Below are positions 12,118-24,527 of a stretch of DNA of 64,000 bases, one piece after another (position 1 is the first letter of the stretch; every line of letters begins with the position of its first letter). Below the pieces are notes generated by a model. The model was given only the letters and a program-made list of their open reading frames with translations. It made no database searches and was not told the DNA's origin. Position numbers and translations under genes: made by a program. Source of the stretch: Phoebastria nigripes. Lineage: Eukaryota; Chordata; Aves; Procellariiformes; Diomedeidae. Location of the stretch: NCBI GenBank assembly GCA_035582835.1, contig JAYKAV010000411.1:1572843-1636842 (forward strand), in the 5' to 3' direction.

Positions 12118-13160
12118 AATCATAGAAATTGTAAAGGGATCTCTTCATACCCATTCAAAGTATGACTGTTAGCAACACTAGATCAGATCGGCAGTGGCTT
12201 TGCATGAGTTAAAAACCTCCAAGGATGGAGATTTCACAACCACTCTGAGTAACATGTTCCAATGCTTCGTTCCCCTTTTCTCCTGTTGCGCAATTTAAAA
12301 CTCCCGGGCTATGATTTGTGACCATTGGTCCTTCCTACGCTGTCTGCTACTACTGCAAGAAGTTCAGCTCTCTAATCTTTGATTCCTTCAAGTGGCTGTA
12401 GGCTGCTGTTGGATCTTCCTTGGACCTCATCTTTGTCAAACAGAACAAACCTGGCTCCTTCAGCTTCTTCTCATAGGGCATGTACTCTAGACCCTGTCCA
12501 TCTGAGCAGCTGTTTGCTGGACCCTCTGCTGTTTCTTCTAGTCTCTTCTGAACCTGGCAACCCAAAACTGGATGGAGGATTCCATGTACAGCCTCACTGT
12601 GCCAAGTAGAGGAGGGTAATAACTTCCCTTGATCTGCTGCTACGTTCATCCTAATGAACATAGTCCAGTATGTGGTTTGCCCTGTTTGCAGTGAGGACGT
12701 GCTGTTGGCTCATACTGAGCTTGGCATCCACTCTAACCCCCAGGTTCTTTCCCATGGGGCTGTTACTGAGCCAGTTGGTTTTCAGCCTGTGCTGATGCTC
12801 AGGGTTATTCAGCCCAGGTGCAAAATTTTTTGTTTCTCCTTGTTGAACTGCATAAGGTTTCTGTTTGCCCAAGCCTCAAGTTTCTCAAGGTCTGTCTAGA
12901 CTGAACTTCTACTGTTTGGTGTTTCATCCACTCCCCCTAATTCAAGTGTTGTCCACAGATCTGCAGAGGGTGCTTTCTATCTCATCAACCAAGTTGTTGA
13001 TAAAAATGTTGAGGGATGTAAGGGCCCCAGAATTGTCGTGTGAAGTATTCCACTAGTTACCAGCCAACAACCAAACACTGAACCACTGATACCCTTTGGG
13101 CCTGGTGATCCAGCCCAAATGCTTTGTTTATCCAAGCTGTACTCTCTCAGCTTCCAAATG
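12118..13160 (-). mobile_element. CR1 LINE, 3' portion, old and degraded
   Basis: Antisense CR1 copy. Its 3' end is on the left: TCATAGAAATT near 12119 resembles the CR1 tail. On the minus strand it encodes broken pieces of the C-terminal reverse-transcriptase ORF: GVRVDAKLSMSQQHVLTANR at about 12700-12760 and YEKKLKEPGLFCLTKMR at about 12430-12480. Stops and frameshifts separate them. The right-hand sequence (about 13080-13150) still resembles CR1 RT-coding sequence, so the 5' truncation point is uncertain by some tens of bases. More diverged than the copy at 18425. Not functional. Confidence 0.88.
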
Positions 13161-13974
13161 AGAAAGCTGAGTGAAGCTGAACCTGTTTGACGAGTACAGC
13201 ATTTTCTAGTCCATTTTAAAGTTTTCTGCCTTAAAAATGTAGCTTAACTGCTTTCCCTAAGAAATAAGAAAGAACAGATTCCAAGAATGATTTTTAAATT
13301 ATGAGAATTGTTTTTTCAGTTGTCACAAGTCTGTTTGAGTTTCATCTATTTGAATACTCACCGGACTCTTGGATTCTCTGTGTATTTATGGACAAGTTTC
13401 TTTAGGTTGGTTTCTCTGTCAGTTACTTCTTTATGGACGTGAAACTCTGAAACCTGGCAAGTTTGGAGCCTTTCAGTAGCGTGTACACTCTCTTCCCAAA
13501 CTCCAGTTATGGTGCTTGCCCTGGAATTTGCAGATTACCTCCTTGAACCGACCATAATGGGGTCGTCTTAGGATAAATTTAAGATTCTGCTCCTCATTTC
13601 TCAAGTCAAGTGAAACCTGCAATTCTTTTGGAGGTTTTTGTTTTTTTACGAAGGTGTGAGACACCTGTTCACCCTTTCAGAAACACACTGCAGCCTTCAA
13701 TTTCATTTAAAAAGGAGTGAAATACAAGCAAGTTTTTAAGGGTGATCACTGAGTGCCTGGAACTTCTGAAAGGAAGTTCTAGAAATTTTTCCATACTCAT
13801 CCAGTGTGCATTTTGGAAGTCTTAGTCTAATGACATCACGGGTGAGATTTGAAAATTACTGGTTGCTAATCTTTATATAATTCTTACTAGCAACAGTTCA
13901 GCACCAGCTGAACTGCATGTGTTTAACTTTAAGAAAGGGTTGGAATTTCCATGCGGGTCAGTATGTCACAAAAT

Positions 13975-14915
13975 CACAGGAGCACACGGTAGTAAGGGTC
14001 CTGCTGGTACATTGACTCAGTTCTTTTCATAAACAAGCTTGCTATGCTGTTCCTTTTATAAACTGATCAAGCCGCATCTTAAAAACAATTTGCTTTTTCC
14101 CGCTATTTCTGCAGGAAGACGCCCTGAATGCCACCTTCCCAAGTAAAACTCAAGAATCTTGCTGCTTTGATCATTAGGAACTTAACTTGCACTGTATATT
14201 TATTCATGGCCATTTAATACTCATTTGTTCATATGCCAGCATTGTCCTTTATTGTAAATAATTATTTTCTCTCCTGATGTTTCCCTTGAGGTGTTTGTGG
14301 ATGCCAGTCATATATCCTGTCTGTGTTAATTTTGCCAGACAAAACAAGTTGAGGTTTTTAAATCTCCTCTCAGCAAATTTGCTTTCTATTCCCTTGGTCA
14401 TGTAAGCAGCTTTTTTTAAGCGTCTCTCTTAGCTGGAAGTTAGCTGTGATTTATTCCAGCTTACGTCCTACCCAGTTGTTGGAGAGTGGCATTAGTACTT
14501 CCTTGTCCGTACTGAGTGTATCAGGGTTGATGTGTTACAGAATCACATTTGCCCTTTGTCTTTGTCGTCTTGATGAGGGATCCAAGGTACCAACTAATAT
14601 GCTTGGATCCTTTTGCTATTTCCAGCTGGTGAGCTCCTAAGTTGTAACACATTTTTTAATTAGTCCTCATAAATGCAGTCTTTTTATCCGCTATTAATTT
14701 CATGTCTTTCTAGTATTCGGGTCCTCAATATATCCAGTTTTGTTTCATAGTGTTTTAATCTTCCCTCTCTACAGACAATGCCTCATAACTTTTGTTTCAT
14801 TGATGGATTTTCATTGGCACACTCCTAACTCTTTTACTGTGGGCTTCAACTAACCTAATAATAATAATATTGGTCCCAACAATAGATTAGGTCCACCAAT
14901 AACTGACTTGAAACA
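13975..14915 (-). mobile_element. ancient CR1-L3/L3-like LINE relic
   Basis: Antisense, highly diverged, but collinear over most of its length with what I remember of the 3' portion of L3/CR1-L3 elements common in turtles, crocodilians and, as relics, birds. Recognisable pieces in order are GATCAAGCCGCATCTTAAAA (about 14066-14085), CTCATTTGTTCATATGCCAGC (about 14220-14240), TTTTGCCAGACAAAACAAG (about 14331-14349), ACTTCCTTGTCCGTACTGAG (about 14497-14516) and ATATTGGTCCCAACA (about 14867-14881). Weak similarity may extend to about 15030. No coding capacity remains. Identification is from memory without a repeat-library search. Confidence 0.7.
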
Positions 14916-17900
14916 TTGTTCTTTTGGGGGTTTTTTAAGTCCTGTTCCTTCTCTAACTTACCCATTTTATCTAATAGCATACCCTAATTGCAGCGTGTCA
15001 GATATTTTACTGTCACTCATAGAGATTACACTAGAGTTTAAGCTGTTAAACCGGAACTGTAGTTTCACCGTGGACCTTGTGTAGGTGTTTCCTCAGACTA
15101 CATTGCCGGATGTTGTCTGCTTCCTGCTGTTTTCTGTGTCTCGCAGAAAGCCCATGGGTTTTTTAGCTGTGAAGGAAGCATATGAGAACTGGATCTCTGC
15201 TCCGAGCTGGAGCTGCCCTGCTTCTTACTTTGAAGCAAATTTTGAGATTTCAAACATTTCATTTGTTGAGATAACATTCAGGAGACTTGTGTGACTAGAA
15301 CTGTTTTATTTCCTTTGTCTAGAAATATTTTTACCATTCTTGGATAAGGCATGGTCAGGGAAAGAACATGAATGTCAAAATGGACAGTTAAAAACTAGTC
15401 TGGTTAAGTTAGTCTAGTTAAGCTGCACTGTGGGTTTTTTCCATAGTTTAATGAAGGCAAAAGAAGCAAATATGTAAAACGTGCATTATCTTTATAAATC
15501 TGTCATTTTGAATGACAGTTTTGCCAAATTCAGTCCTGGTTTTTAAATAATTTCAGCAGCAATTGTCCGTGCAGTGCAAGGAGTAAATTCGATTCTGTTT
15601 CTGCATTACTGCTCTTTAACATAAAGGATCATCTGACATATTATGGTTAATGATTCTGATGTAAGGATTGGTATAGCAAGAGTAGATTTTACAGGAGACA
15701 ATTAAAAGAGGACTTACATCATTTCATGAAAACTCCATTCTTGGTTTTGATCTCTCTAAATGTGTCTGTCTATATTGGGTTTTTTCACATTCTAGTTCTA
15801 TTTTTCCTTTTTGAAAATGGTATCTTATTTTTTCCCCTGTCACAGATCTGACTGTGCATTTGTCAGCTGACCTGAGATGTTAGCAATATTTATGTTCAAA
15901 AAGAGCACCAGAGACCCTTGCTGCCCTCAGAAGACTCGTTGTCTCTAAATCTCATCTATGCTATACTCAAATATGAACATATTTACTGCAAATGTTCTTT
16001 AACATGTCAGTTAATAAAAGCAGCATACAAGGTTATAAAGCCTTCACTACTTCTGAAAAATAAATGAAAGAACAGAACCAGGTAGTCTTTGACACATGTC
16101 GCAGTAAAATGATACGTATGCCCCAGTGTCACAGCAGAATTTTAATCTCCTAGAGTATTCTCTTAAGTGTACAGCACAGCTGAAAAAAGAACACTGCAAC
16201 ATCCATGGTTTTATTCTTAAATGTATTTTTTTAAATGCAGTTAAATAATTCACACACTTATTATGCATAAAGATGGAATATTTATATAGAAAGACACTAG
16301 TTATATCAACATAGATACTAATCCTTGCATTATGCAGCATCAAGTTGCTGCTCAGACAAACATAATGTATAATGACCGGAGATGTCACAGTTTTCAGCAG
16401 CATTTATGAATTTGGTTCTAGAAGTTTGATGATACTGAATGTCTTCACAAGCAAAGCAGATGAAATGAAAACTTGTAAGTACATGATCTTTAGCTTACTT
16501 TAAGCCGCCCCAGGTTCTACTCTGAAAAGTGATAAAGCCAAGGAACTGGTGCTAAATGAATGGAAGTACTACTGACAATCAAGAGTATAAGGGCTTCTGG
16601 TTTAGGTTATTTCGGAGAAAAGTAAAACTTTTTTTTGCATTTTTCCTAAAGAAGCATTATCAACACTGTAAACTATATTCTCGTTCATGCTTAAAATAGA
16701 CTTTTCCTTAAAGTTTTATAGATTTACAGTCTGATTTCAGTTATGTCTTTTAATTTTTAGTACTACAACTAGTTGCTGATTTTTGGTAACTTAGCTGTGA
16801 TTCACTGCTGTCTTCCAAACGCTTACTGCTAGGAATTAAATTCTGTGCTTTGTAGCATCACATGCCTTCAGAGTAACTTCTTGCTGATTTATATGAACGC
16901 TGTATTATGTAAAATATCTTTCTTGCTGTCATCACAACCTTCTTTCCCTCTTAAATAGACCCTGGAGCAGACAAAAGTAGGAAAGAGTTTGTTTGACTCA
17001 AGGGCATGCAGAGAATAGTTAGGAGTGGTGGGTATAGCTTGATTCTGTATGGCATGGTACAGAAGATACCTCTGTATGACTGTTTTTTGTTAATGGAACA
17101 TCTCTTCAGGTGGGAAATGTGAGCGAAAATGGGAAAGAATCTCATGTATGTCTCCCTTTCTACATAAACACTCTTCATCAGTCTTTCTTCTGAAAAGTGC
17201 TAAACGTGACTGCCGTCTCTAGACATCAAAATGGAACCTTTTGTGAATGGGTTGTACTCTAATTTAGTCATCTGGCTTTTCTGCAGAATTGCTTGCGTAT
17301 AACAAAGCATTAACATTGTTAAACTGCAGAGTATCTGAGGTGTAAATACTGCATCTTCCTATTTAGGTACCACAGTATTCTGCGTGTATACAGTTTTACA
17401 AATTATTTTTACAAGTGAATTTAGAAGGATACGAGTGCTTCCATTAGTTTATCTCTCAACCTTTTGACATTAAGCATGATTTTAATTATATACTTAAATG
17501 ACTCTTTACANTGGGGAGAGGGATTTTATTGTAAGCATCATCAGCCCACTGATAACTTTTCTGTTTCATTACCATACTCCCTATTTCAGTAAATAACCTT
17601 CCACTAGTCCATTGTTCAGGTCTTAGTAATCCCATCTGAAATTCTGGATTGTGAAGTTGTGCTACTTTGGGTTACTAACAGGAAAAAAGAAAATACTATT
17701 ACAGAGCCTGTGGTTGAACATACTGTCAAAGATGAGCTCGGAAGCAATATAAAAATAATTTCAGCTGGACGTGGGGAAAAATACTAGTGTCTTAAGGCTC
17801 TTCCCAGTTACTTCTCTTATAAACATGTTTTAGGGTGAGTAGATGTAAAATCCTGTGATCTGCAAAATATTGGTTTTAAGGATTTAATTACAGTAGCTAC

Positions 17901-18424
17901 ATTGCCAAAAATCTGTGTTTGAACTGTGTCAGCGACTAATGGAAAGATAGTTATCTATATTTTTAATTTAAACCTATCATTCCTTGTCAGGTATATTTTA
18001 GAAAAGAAGGAAAAAGTTTGTTCCATGAAAACTGTTAGCAGTGATTTTTGGATTGTTTTAGTCCACGTTTAGTTGATACATTCCTTTATAGGTATGTCAA
18101 GGACTTATCTTCTTTTAAAGATATGGATAGCTTATTAATTACAAAGCCTAACTCACATTTGTGTGTATGCACATGCATATCACTAACATGCATGAGCCAA
18201 ATCTTGAAGTGTTGGTATTAATTTTTCAAAGCAGTATAGTTTTTGATGAAATTAATAGAAAATATGTGGCGTAGTGTCATGAGCATTTTTGAAAAGCAGA
18301 ACCATTGCATTTTTTTTGTTGTTCCAGTCTCAGTTACCGTACACAAATACTTGTGCGTGCCTAATAACGCGTACACGTTTCCAGGAGCAACAAGCATGGT
18401 CAGTAATCAAAAATGAAACAACTA

Positions 18425-19308
18425 AATCATAGAATAGTTTGGATTGGAAGGGACCTTTAAAGGTCACCTAGTCCAACCCTCCTGCGATGAGCAGGGACAT
18501 CTTCAACTAGATCAAGTTGCTCAGAGCCCTGTCCAACCTGACCTTGAATGTTTCCAGGGATGGGGCATCTACCACCTCTCTGGGAAACCTGTTCCAGTGT
18601 TTCACCACCCTCAGCGTAAAAAATTTCTTTCGTATATCTAGCCTAAACCCACCCTCTTTTAGTTTAAAACCATTCCCCCTTGTCCTATTGCTACAGGCCC
18701 TGCTAAAAACTCTGTCCCCTTCTTTCTTATAAGCTCCCTTTAAGTACTGATAGGCTGCAATAAGGTCTCCCCGAAGCCTTCTCTTCTCCAGGCTGAACAA
18801 CCCCAACTCTCTCAGCCTTTCCTCATGGGAGAGGCGTTCATCCCCCTGATCATTTTCATGGCCCTTCTCTGGACCTGCTCCAACGGGTCTGTGTCTGTCT
18901 TGTGCTGAGGGCTCCAGAGCTGGACGCAGTACTGCAGGTGGGGTCTCACCAGAGCAGAGTAGAGGGGCAGAATCGCCTCCCTCAACCTGCTGGCCATGCT
19001 TCTTTTGATGCAGCCCAGGGTATGGTTGGCCTTCTGGGCTGCGAGCGCACATTGCTGGCTCATGTGCAGCTTTTCATCCACCAGTGCCCCCAAGTCCTTC
19101 TTGGCAGGGCTGCTCTCAAGCCCTTCATCCCCCCAGCCTGTATTGATACCAGGGGTTNCCCNGACCCAGGTGCAGGACCTTGCACTTGGCCTTGTTGAAC
19201 CTCATGAGGTTCACACGGGCCCACATCTCGAGCTTGTCCAGGTCCCTCTGAATGGCATCCCATCCCTCAGGCATGTCCACTGTACCACTCAGCTTGGTGA
19301 GGTATTGT
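18425..19308 (-). mobile_element. CR1 LINE, 3' portion with reverse-transcriptase C-terminus
   Basis: Classic avian CR1 3' end in antisense. The left edge AATCATAGAATAG is the reverse complement of the ATTCTATG-type tail. On the minus strand, the frame covering 18812-19093 begins [20 protein letters not shown] and runs through [20 protein letters not shown] to [10 protein letters not shown]. The frame then shifts near 18830-18840 and continues as [40 protein letters not shown] and [12 protein letters not shown]. So the C-terminal ORF2 is almost intact except for one frameshift and two unresolved bases (19158, 19162). It is 5'-truncated near 19308, as most CR1 copies are. It is the best preserved transposon here and presumably the youngest. 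It sits in a THADA intron, antisense. Confidence 0.95.
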
Positions 19309-19994
19309 AAAATACCTTCATGTTTTACTCTATCTAGCTATTTTGCTTTCTGCTCATTCTCCAGTTGTGCATCTCCCTGCCTTGACATCCCCAGGTAGTG
19401 GATTCACACTGAAATCGGTGCGCTGTATTTTTGAGAATGCCTTTTCATTTTGCAGCACGTCTGCTAATGTGTAGTCTTTCTTGTTTCCTCTCTGAACTGG
19501 AGGCCCTTTAAAATCATCCCTCGACAACCAGTCTGCTCAGACAGTTGCGTCTCTTTTTTACTGAAAGTGCCTTTGGGCATCTTTTCTGCAGATGCTGCAG
19601 TTTTGATTAGACTGCCTTCTACCCTCATGTAACCTGTAAACCTGCAGTAAACCAAGTGGGAGGTTATGTAAGTTACCCACTTCAGTAGTTATCATTTTCT
19701 TTCCCTGTCAAAAAGATTCATGAAACCACACTAATTACAAAGAATTTCAAGGCTTTGTAAGGATACTCAGTTTCATTATTTAATATTGATTCAAACTTGG
19801 CTACTGAATTTTTAATACATTAAAAATGAGCCTGTTAAAAATACTTGTTGTGTGAGATGCTACTTGTATATAGTCCTCTCTTAAGCCTCTAACCAGTGGC
19901 CATCCATTCCATAGGAAACTTAACCCCAATTCTGCTTTTGCTTGATGCACTCTGTGGCACAAGAGGTGGAGGTGTCACAGCATTTTTTGATTGA

Positions 19995-20012
19995 TTTTTT
20001 TTTTTTTTTTTT
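19995..20012 (+). repeat. T18 homopolymer
   Basis: Eighteen consecutive T residues in the THADA intron. Confidence 0.9.
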
Positions 20013-21663
20013 AATACAGAGTTCTTAATGTTTTACGTATGAAAACTCAATAAAATGGGCTGTTTGACTTGATACACTTAGATCTTATGTTTTGTGCTAT
20101 CTCTAGCTTTTCATCTTCAGTTTGCTACATAATGTCATAATGTATGTGCAAAAAATTGAAGTTGTTTTGAAGAAGCTGTTAGAAGAAATTACACGGGTGC
20201 TTTCTGCTTAAATAACCAGTGATTATCAGTATTGATGTTTTTAAACCATCCTGATTCGTGCTTCAATTTATATTCATTCACAGTTCGAATGCTTCCATCT
20301 AAATTTTTTAACTGAAATCTTTTTTGTAGGTATAACAGCTACTGCAGAATCCTTGGTCGTGCTTTTAGTTACAGCTATTCGCTGTACTGTTCTTACATGC
20401 CTAGAGAAAGCTTCCTGTACCTCTTTGAACATTTGTTTCCATCTAGCGATCTGGTTTTGCTGTGTTTATTCTGTGGCCTGTGGCTAAGGCATGTTATGTT
20501 AGCTGAGTGCTGGAAGAAGCTGTGCTGATGCTTGTCATGTGCTGATTCACTCTTGCATGATTTTTTTTTTTGTATGCTTATTTTTATGCACATTCAATCT
20601 TACTGTCTCATCATGTTATTTTTCTAGACCTGGATCTGTCTGCTCGTTGGAAACTTTGCATTGGTTTCGTGATAACATGTACTTATTTATGTTGGTTGGT
20701 CATGTGGCACGCAAACTCTGCAGTTGGCTTTCTTCTTCTAAATAGATGGCCTTTTATTTATTTATTTTTAAAGGAAGTCTGTTTTATCTGCATAGCATAT
20801 GTCTAATTAGAACCTCCCCACTGTAACACTCAAGTGGTTCTTGCTTAGATGATACTAAATGGTTTCCTATAAACCATGAAGCCATCCTTTATCTGACCAA
20901 AAGATTATAAAACAAACAAATACAGAAGATTTCTACTTATCTCTTTTTAGCTTGGATTGATTTGCTGTTGTGGCTTGAACTATGCTGCCTTATTAATTCT
21001 GGCTAGGGATGAGTTCAATAGGTATTGGTACATTGCTCTGTTTTGAATGTGGTTGCCCCATCTACACAAACGAAAACGTGGCCTGGAAATGCCACCACTG
21101 CCATGTGCTGGAAGCAGCACTGTGTACAGAAGGCTAATGGAAGGTCAGACGCTTCTGCCGCTGTGTCTTACAGATCTTCTGTGAGTTACTATTCTGAGAT
21201 GCTTTTCAGTGTCAGTAAAATACGAGCATCTGTTAGTACATGTCTATTAAATATATTTTATTAGCTGTTTAATACAAGCCATACTAAAGCAAGTGTAGTC
21301 TTCTCTTGTTCAACCAGAATGTTGTTAAAATGGTGCCAGAATTCAAGCTGCTCTATCTTTTCTTTTTAGTGTGATTAAGGGGCGAAGATCCCTTTTTCCC
21401 AAAAAGGCCTGACCAGCTTAGCTGACAAAGTGTTAGTATGCACATGCACAGACAGAGTTACTTAACTTGTGTAAACTACGCTGTATCATAATTTTTAATG
21501 AAAACATTGTGCCTTGTTACAAAGGAGTTCATCATATGTGCATGGTTCTTCTGGCTCTCTGACTTCACTGTAGCATCAGAAATCCAACAAGTAAACTGGT
21601 ATTTTGAATGCAACTAATTACTGCAGAATGCTAATTGTAGCTCTTCTTCATTCCCTTCTGCAG

Positions 21664-21753
21664 AATGACAGGAAGGGAGTTTTTCTCTCGGTTTCCAAGT
21701 CTTTATCCTTTCCTTCTCAAGCAGTTGGAGGTTGTAACCAATACTTTGAACAG
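21664..21753 (+). CDS. THADA: THADA exon (1 nt plus 29 codons plus 2 nt, phase 2-2)
   Basis: The first base completes Arg AGA from the previous exon, then the frame reads MTGREFFSRFPSLYPFLLKQ, LEVVTNTLN and ends with AG of a split Ser codon. The FFSRFPSLYPFLLKQLE block is a strongly conserved THADA signature. The acceptor is TTCTGCAG (AG at 21662-21663); the donor is CAG|GTAAGA at 21753/21754, close to consensus. The open frame and split codons match both flanking exons, although the upstream exon is 19 kb away. Confidence 0.95.
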
Positions 21754-23150
21754 GTAAGACGGTGTCTGAGAAAGCTTTGAAGTATAAAGTGCAATGAAAA
21801 GGTTAAACTGAGTTGTGTTACATATACCCTAATGCTGTTCTTTTCATCAGTGCTTCTTGAAACGATGTAGTTCTACTACTGTCTTTTGCTAAGGCTTTTT
21901 TCCTATAACTCTTGCACATTGCAGTAAGTCTCTGGAGTATGAACTACTGTTGAGTAATTAGTAGTTGCTGCGTTCCTAGGATCAGATGTTAAAGAATGTG
22001 TATTTTCCAGGGAAAGACAGAAACTGGGTGTTTGGCTGTCTCATGTTTAACGACGAGACTTCCGAACATGTTTAAGTGATACAGGGTCGTAGGCCTCATG
22101 TAACCCTAAATGAACACTTTCCAGCCTGTGACACACCAGCTCTGGGGAAGGTCCTTGATCTCTTTTTAAGGACTCCACAAATGGTAGCCGAGAGCTCCAG
22201 TTTGATCAATGCAGTTCATATTGTTTGGGATGACGCTGATGCTGTTACCCCAGGTTCATGAACTTTTAAAGTAAACCAGTGCTGGCTGGCTTTCTTCTTA
22301 AAATGCTATGGTATAAACTGTGGAAGTTCAGCAGCTGATTTACAGGCAAGGTTCAACTGCCTGTTTAATGGGCCTGAGGTGGATACTTGGGAGCAGGAGT
22401 TTCACCAGTCGTTGCGTGTTTTGCAGTCTTTGCTCTAAGAAAAGAGGGTGTATATATTCCATGCAGCAGTCTGCTTTACCTGACATTTTGAAAGGTGACA
22501 GTGTCCTCACTGGAAAATTTTGGGAGGTCTTTAAATTGAAAAAGATTGAAAGTTGCTGCCTGAAATGTTGGCCTTCAGTGCTTTTTTCAATGCAGATTAA
22601 GGCTTGTATCTTGCTATTAATCATTAACTAAATCAAGAAGTGTTGACTTTGACTTGGATTTCTGATTATTTTGACAGTATAAATAGTAGCCACGTGGTGT
22701 CAATGACAAGAACTATTCTTTAATAAAGCCTGCTATTTACTAAATACACATTTCCTTCCAAACTGAAAAAAAGACTTTTTTTTAACCATCTTTTTGTAAC
22801 TCAGCTTTCTCAGTTTCTCAGTTCCTAGCGAAATCTGTGCTGGTTTTTAGTATTATTTAAAAGCAAAGGCAGCTCACCATTATTAGGAATAAAGGAGGCT
22901 TGGGATAATGTAGGGAAGTGAAGGCAGCACAGCCTTAAGTGCCTTCATACAGGGGGGTCCCCAGTGGTGCCGTAGGAGAACTGGATGCCATGTTTGATCC
23001 CAGCAGGGTTTGCACTTTCTTGCAATGATCAGCCTAGCATACCTCTTTGAACCAGAAATGCAGAAGGGTATTGTGTATGGAAGAGCCTCAATACTAGCAT
23101 GAAAGAGGATGCTTTTTTCACCAAATGCTTCTTACCACTTTTTTATTTAG
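21754..23150 (+). other. THADA intron, 1.4 kb
   Basis: No transposon recognised. The stretch 22320-22630 is open on both strands but shows no protein family I recognise and no splice logic, so I leave it unannotated. Confidence 0.85.
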
Positions 23151-23282
23151 TGAAACTGAAGAGTTGAAAATCCATCCAAGCCTGTTCCTTTTGCTTTTAA
23201 TCCTGGGAAGGCTGTATCCATCTCCAATGGATGGCACTTACTCAGCACTCAGCATGGCACCTTTTGTCCCATTTATTATAAG
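23151..23282 (+). CDS. THADA: THADA exon (1 nt plus 43 codons plus 2 nt, phase 2-2)
   Basis: The first T completes Ser AGT, then the exon reads ETEELKIHPSLFLLLLILGR and LYPSPMDGTYSALSMAPFVP, ending FIIR with the final codon split (AG|G). The leucine-rich run and the SPMDGTYSALSMAPF block are highly conserved in the family. The acceptor is TTTTTTATTTAG (AG at 23149-23150); the donor is AAG|GTAAGG at 23282/23283. The 132-nt length preserves phase 2. The next confirmed exon is 15.3 kb downstream, and a possible cryptic exon lies between them at 24431-24527. Confidence 0.95.
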
Positions 23283-23671
23283 GTAAGGTGATTTTGTGGT
23301 GGTTTTTCATGTGACGGGAGTTCTTTCTTAAATCTTTGGATTTTTTTATAAAATGCCTTTTTCAGCTTCTCTTCAGCTTTAATTCTTAAAGGAAAAACTG
23401 ATATTCATTGGTTGGACTTCCCTATATTATTAATGCTTGTTTTGAGGGATTAGAAAGAATTTCAGCTCATGCAAGCCATTGTATGACTTGTTTGTAAATC
23501 TTCATCTGCAAATCATGTACAGCATGATTGCTGCCACAGAGAGGGTAGATGAAAACTGATGAGCTTGACTGACTTTAGCAATGCAAGATTTGCTGTACAA
23601 ACGTCTAATGGGTTTTTCAGTCCTTCAGAATGATTGTTCGTAACACATAAATGTAATGACTAATATATAGA

Positions 23672-23770
23672 TTTGTAGATGTGTGTATATATATCTCCAT
23701 AACCGTCTATATATATAAATATATACATATATAGCTAGATGAAGATATGCATATATCCTATATCTAATAT
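23672..23770. repeat. AT-rich (TA)n-type low-complexity tract
   Basis: Nearly uninterrupted TATATA/ATATAT words, with several short TA runs broken by single C or G bases. Confidence 0.75.
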
Positions 23771-24430
23771 ATTTCTAAGATGACTTTTCAAGTTTTTATC
23801 CAGTGTAACTTTCATTTATATGGTGGTTACATCAAGATATTCAGCAGATATTTTTGCTATTCTAAATGCCACTGGTGTGGGATGGGGAGCCTGATAAGGG
23901 AACAGGGCTGTGGTAGGTGAGGAGAAATGAGCATAATCAGTATTTGAGAGGAAGTCTTGCTATCTGTGTGAAAGCTTCAGAGCAATAGGGTGCGAAAGTT
24001 CCGTACTTAATGTTGATCCTTTTGCAGTGAAACAAGATAAAGTTGTTGTTATCCTAAGATCTTCCAATTTTTATTTTAAACTACTGTTTACGTTAGAAAA
24101 TAATAATAGCTCTGTCTGCTTATTCTTCACAGAAGATGTGATGTATCTCTTGCTTCTTATGATGTTTTTTTGAATTTTCAAGAATAAATAATAACCTACC
24201 ATTTTTTCTTAAAGGAAAAAACCTGTAGTAAGAGTTTTTAAATGCATTGTATTTAACAATTAAAAATGTTTGGTTTTCTGCTGTATTTGAATCTTAAATG
24301 CTTTTTGAGGAAATGTTTAAAACTGTATTTGTTGGTTACATCATTGATTAGCTCTGTTTTTATGCCTTTGTTAATACACTGGAGAATGCTTATTTATTCA
24401 TTATTTTTATTTTTTAATATAATGTTTCAG

Positions 24431-24527
24431 CATAGTTTCTGATATCAGTAAGAGATTAACTTTTGATAAGCTTCAGGCTACAACTTTTGAGTTTTGTCTT
24501 TATATTGCGACCACTGCTTTTGGCAAG
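24431..24527 (+). other. candidate cryptic (poison) exon
   Basis: A 97-nt stretch is bracketed by TATAATGTTTCAG (AG at 24429-24430) after a long T-rich tract and by GGCAAG|GTACAT at 24527/24528. Joined to the upstream THADA exon it stays open for 33 codons, but because 97 is not a multiple of three it would push the next exon out of frame, meeting a TGA after ten codons there. Vertebrate THADA, as I remember it, has no residues at this point, so normal mRNA should skip it. Confidence 0.25.

Larger units (their letters stand above)
2656..21663 (+). other. THADA intron, 19.0 kb
   Basis: Large intron containing two CR1 copies and one L3-like relic, all antisense, plus microsatellites near 6879-7003 and 10318-10385 and an assembly gap at 4085-4094. 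About 2920-3420 is a pyrimidine-rich stretch with no identified origin. The remainder (roughly 4110-6870, 7040-10300, 10400-12110, 15050-18420, 19310-21660) is unremarkable AT-rich sequence in which I recognise no gene. Confidence 0.85.

Noticed and set aside
16047..16403. 118-codon open frame on the minus strand
   Set aside because: Low-complexity, hydrophobic and aromatic-rich composition typical of AT-rich intron; no family resemblance and no splice or start context.
18902..19310. Open frames on the plus strand across the CR1
   Set aside because: Shadows of the minus-strand CR1 reverse-transcriptase frame.
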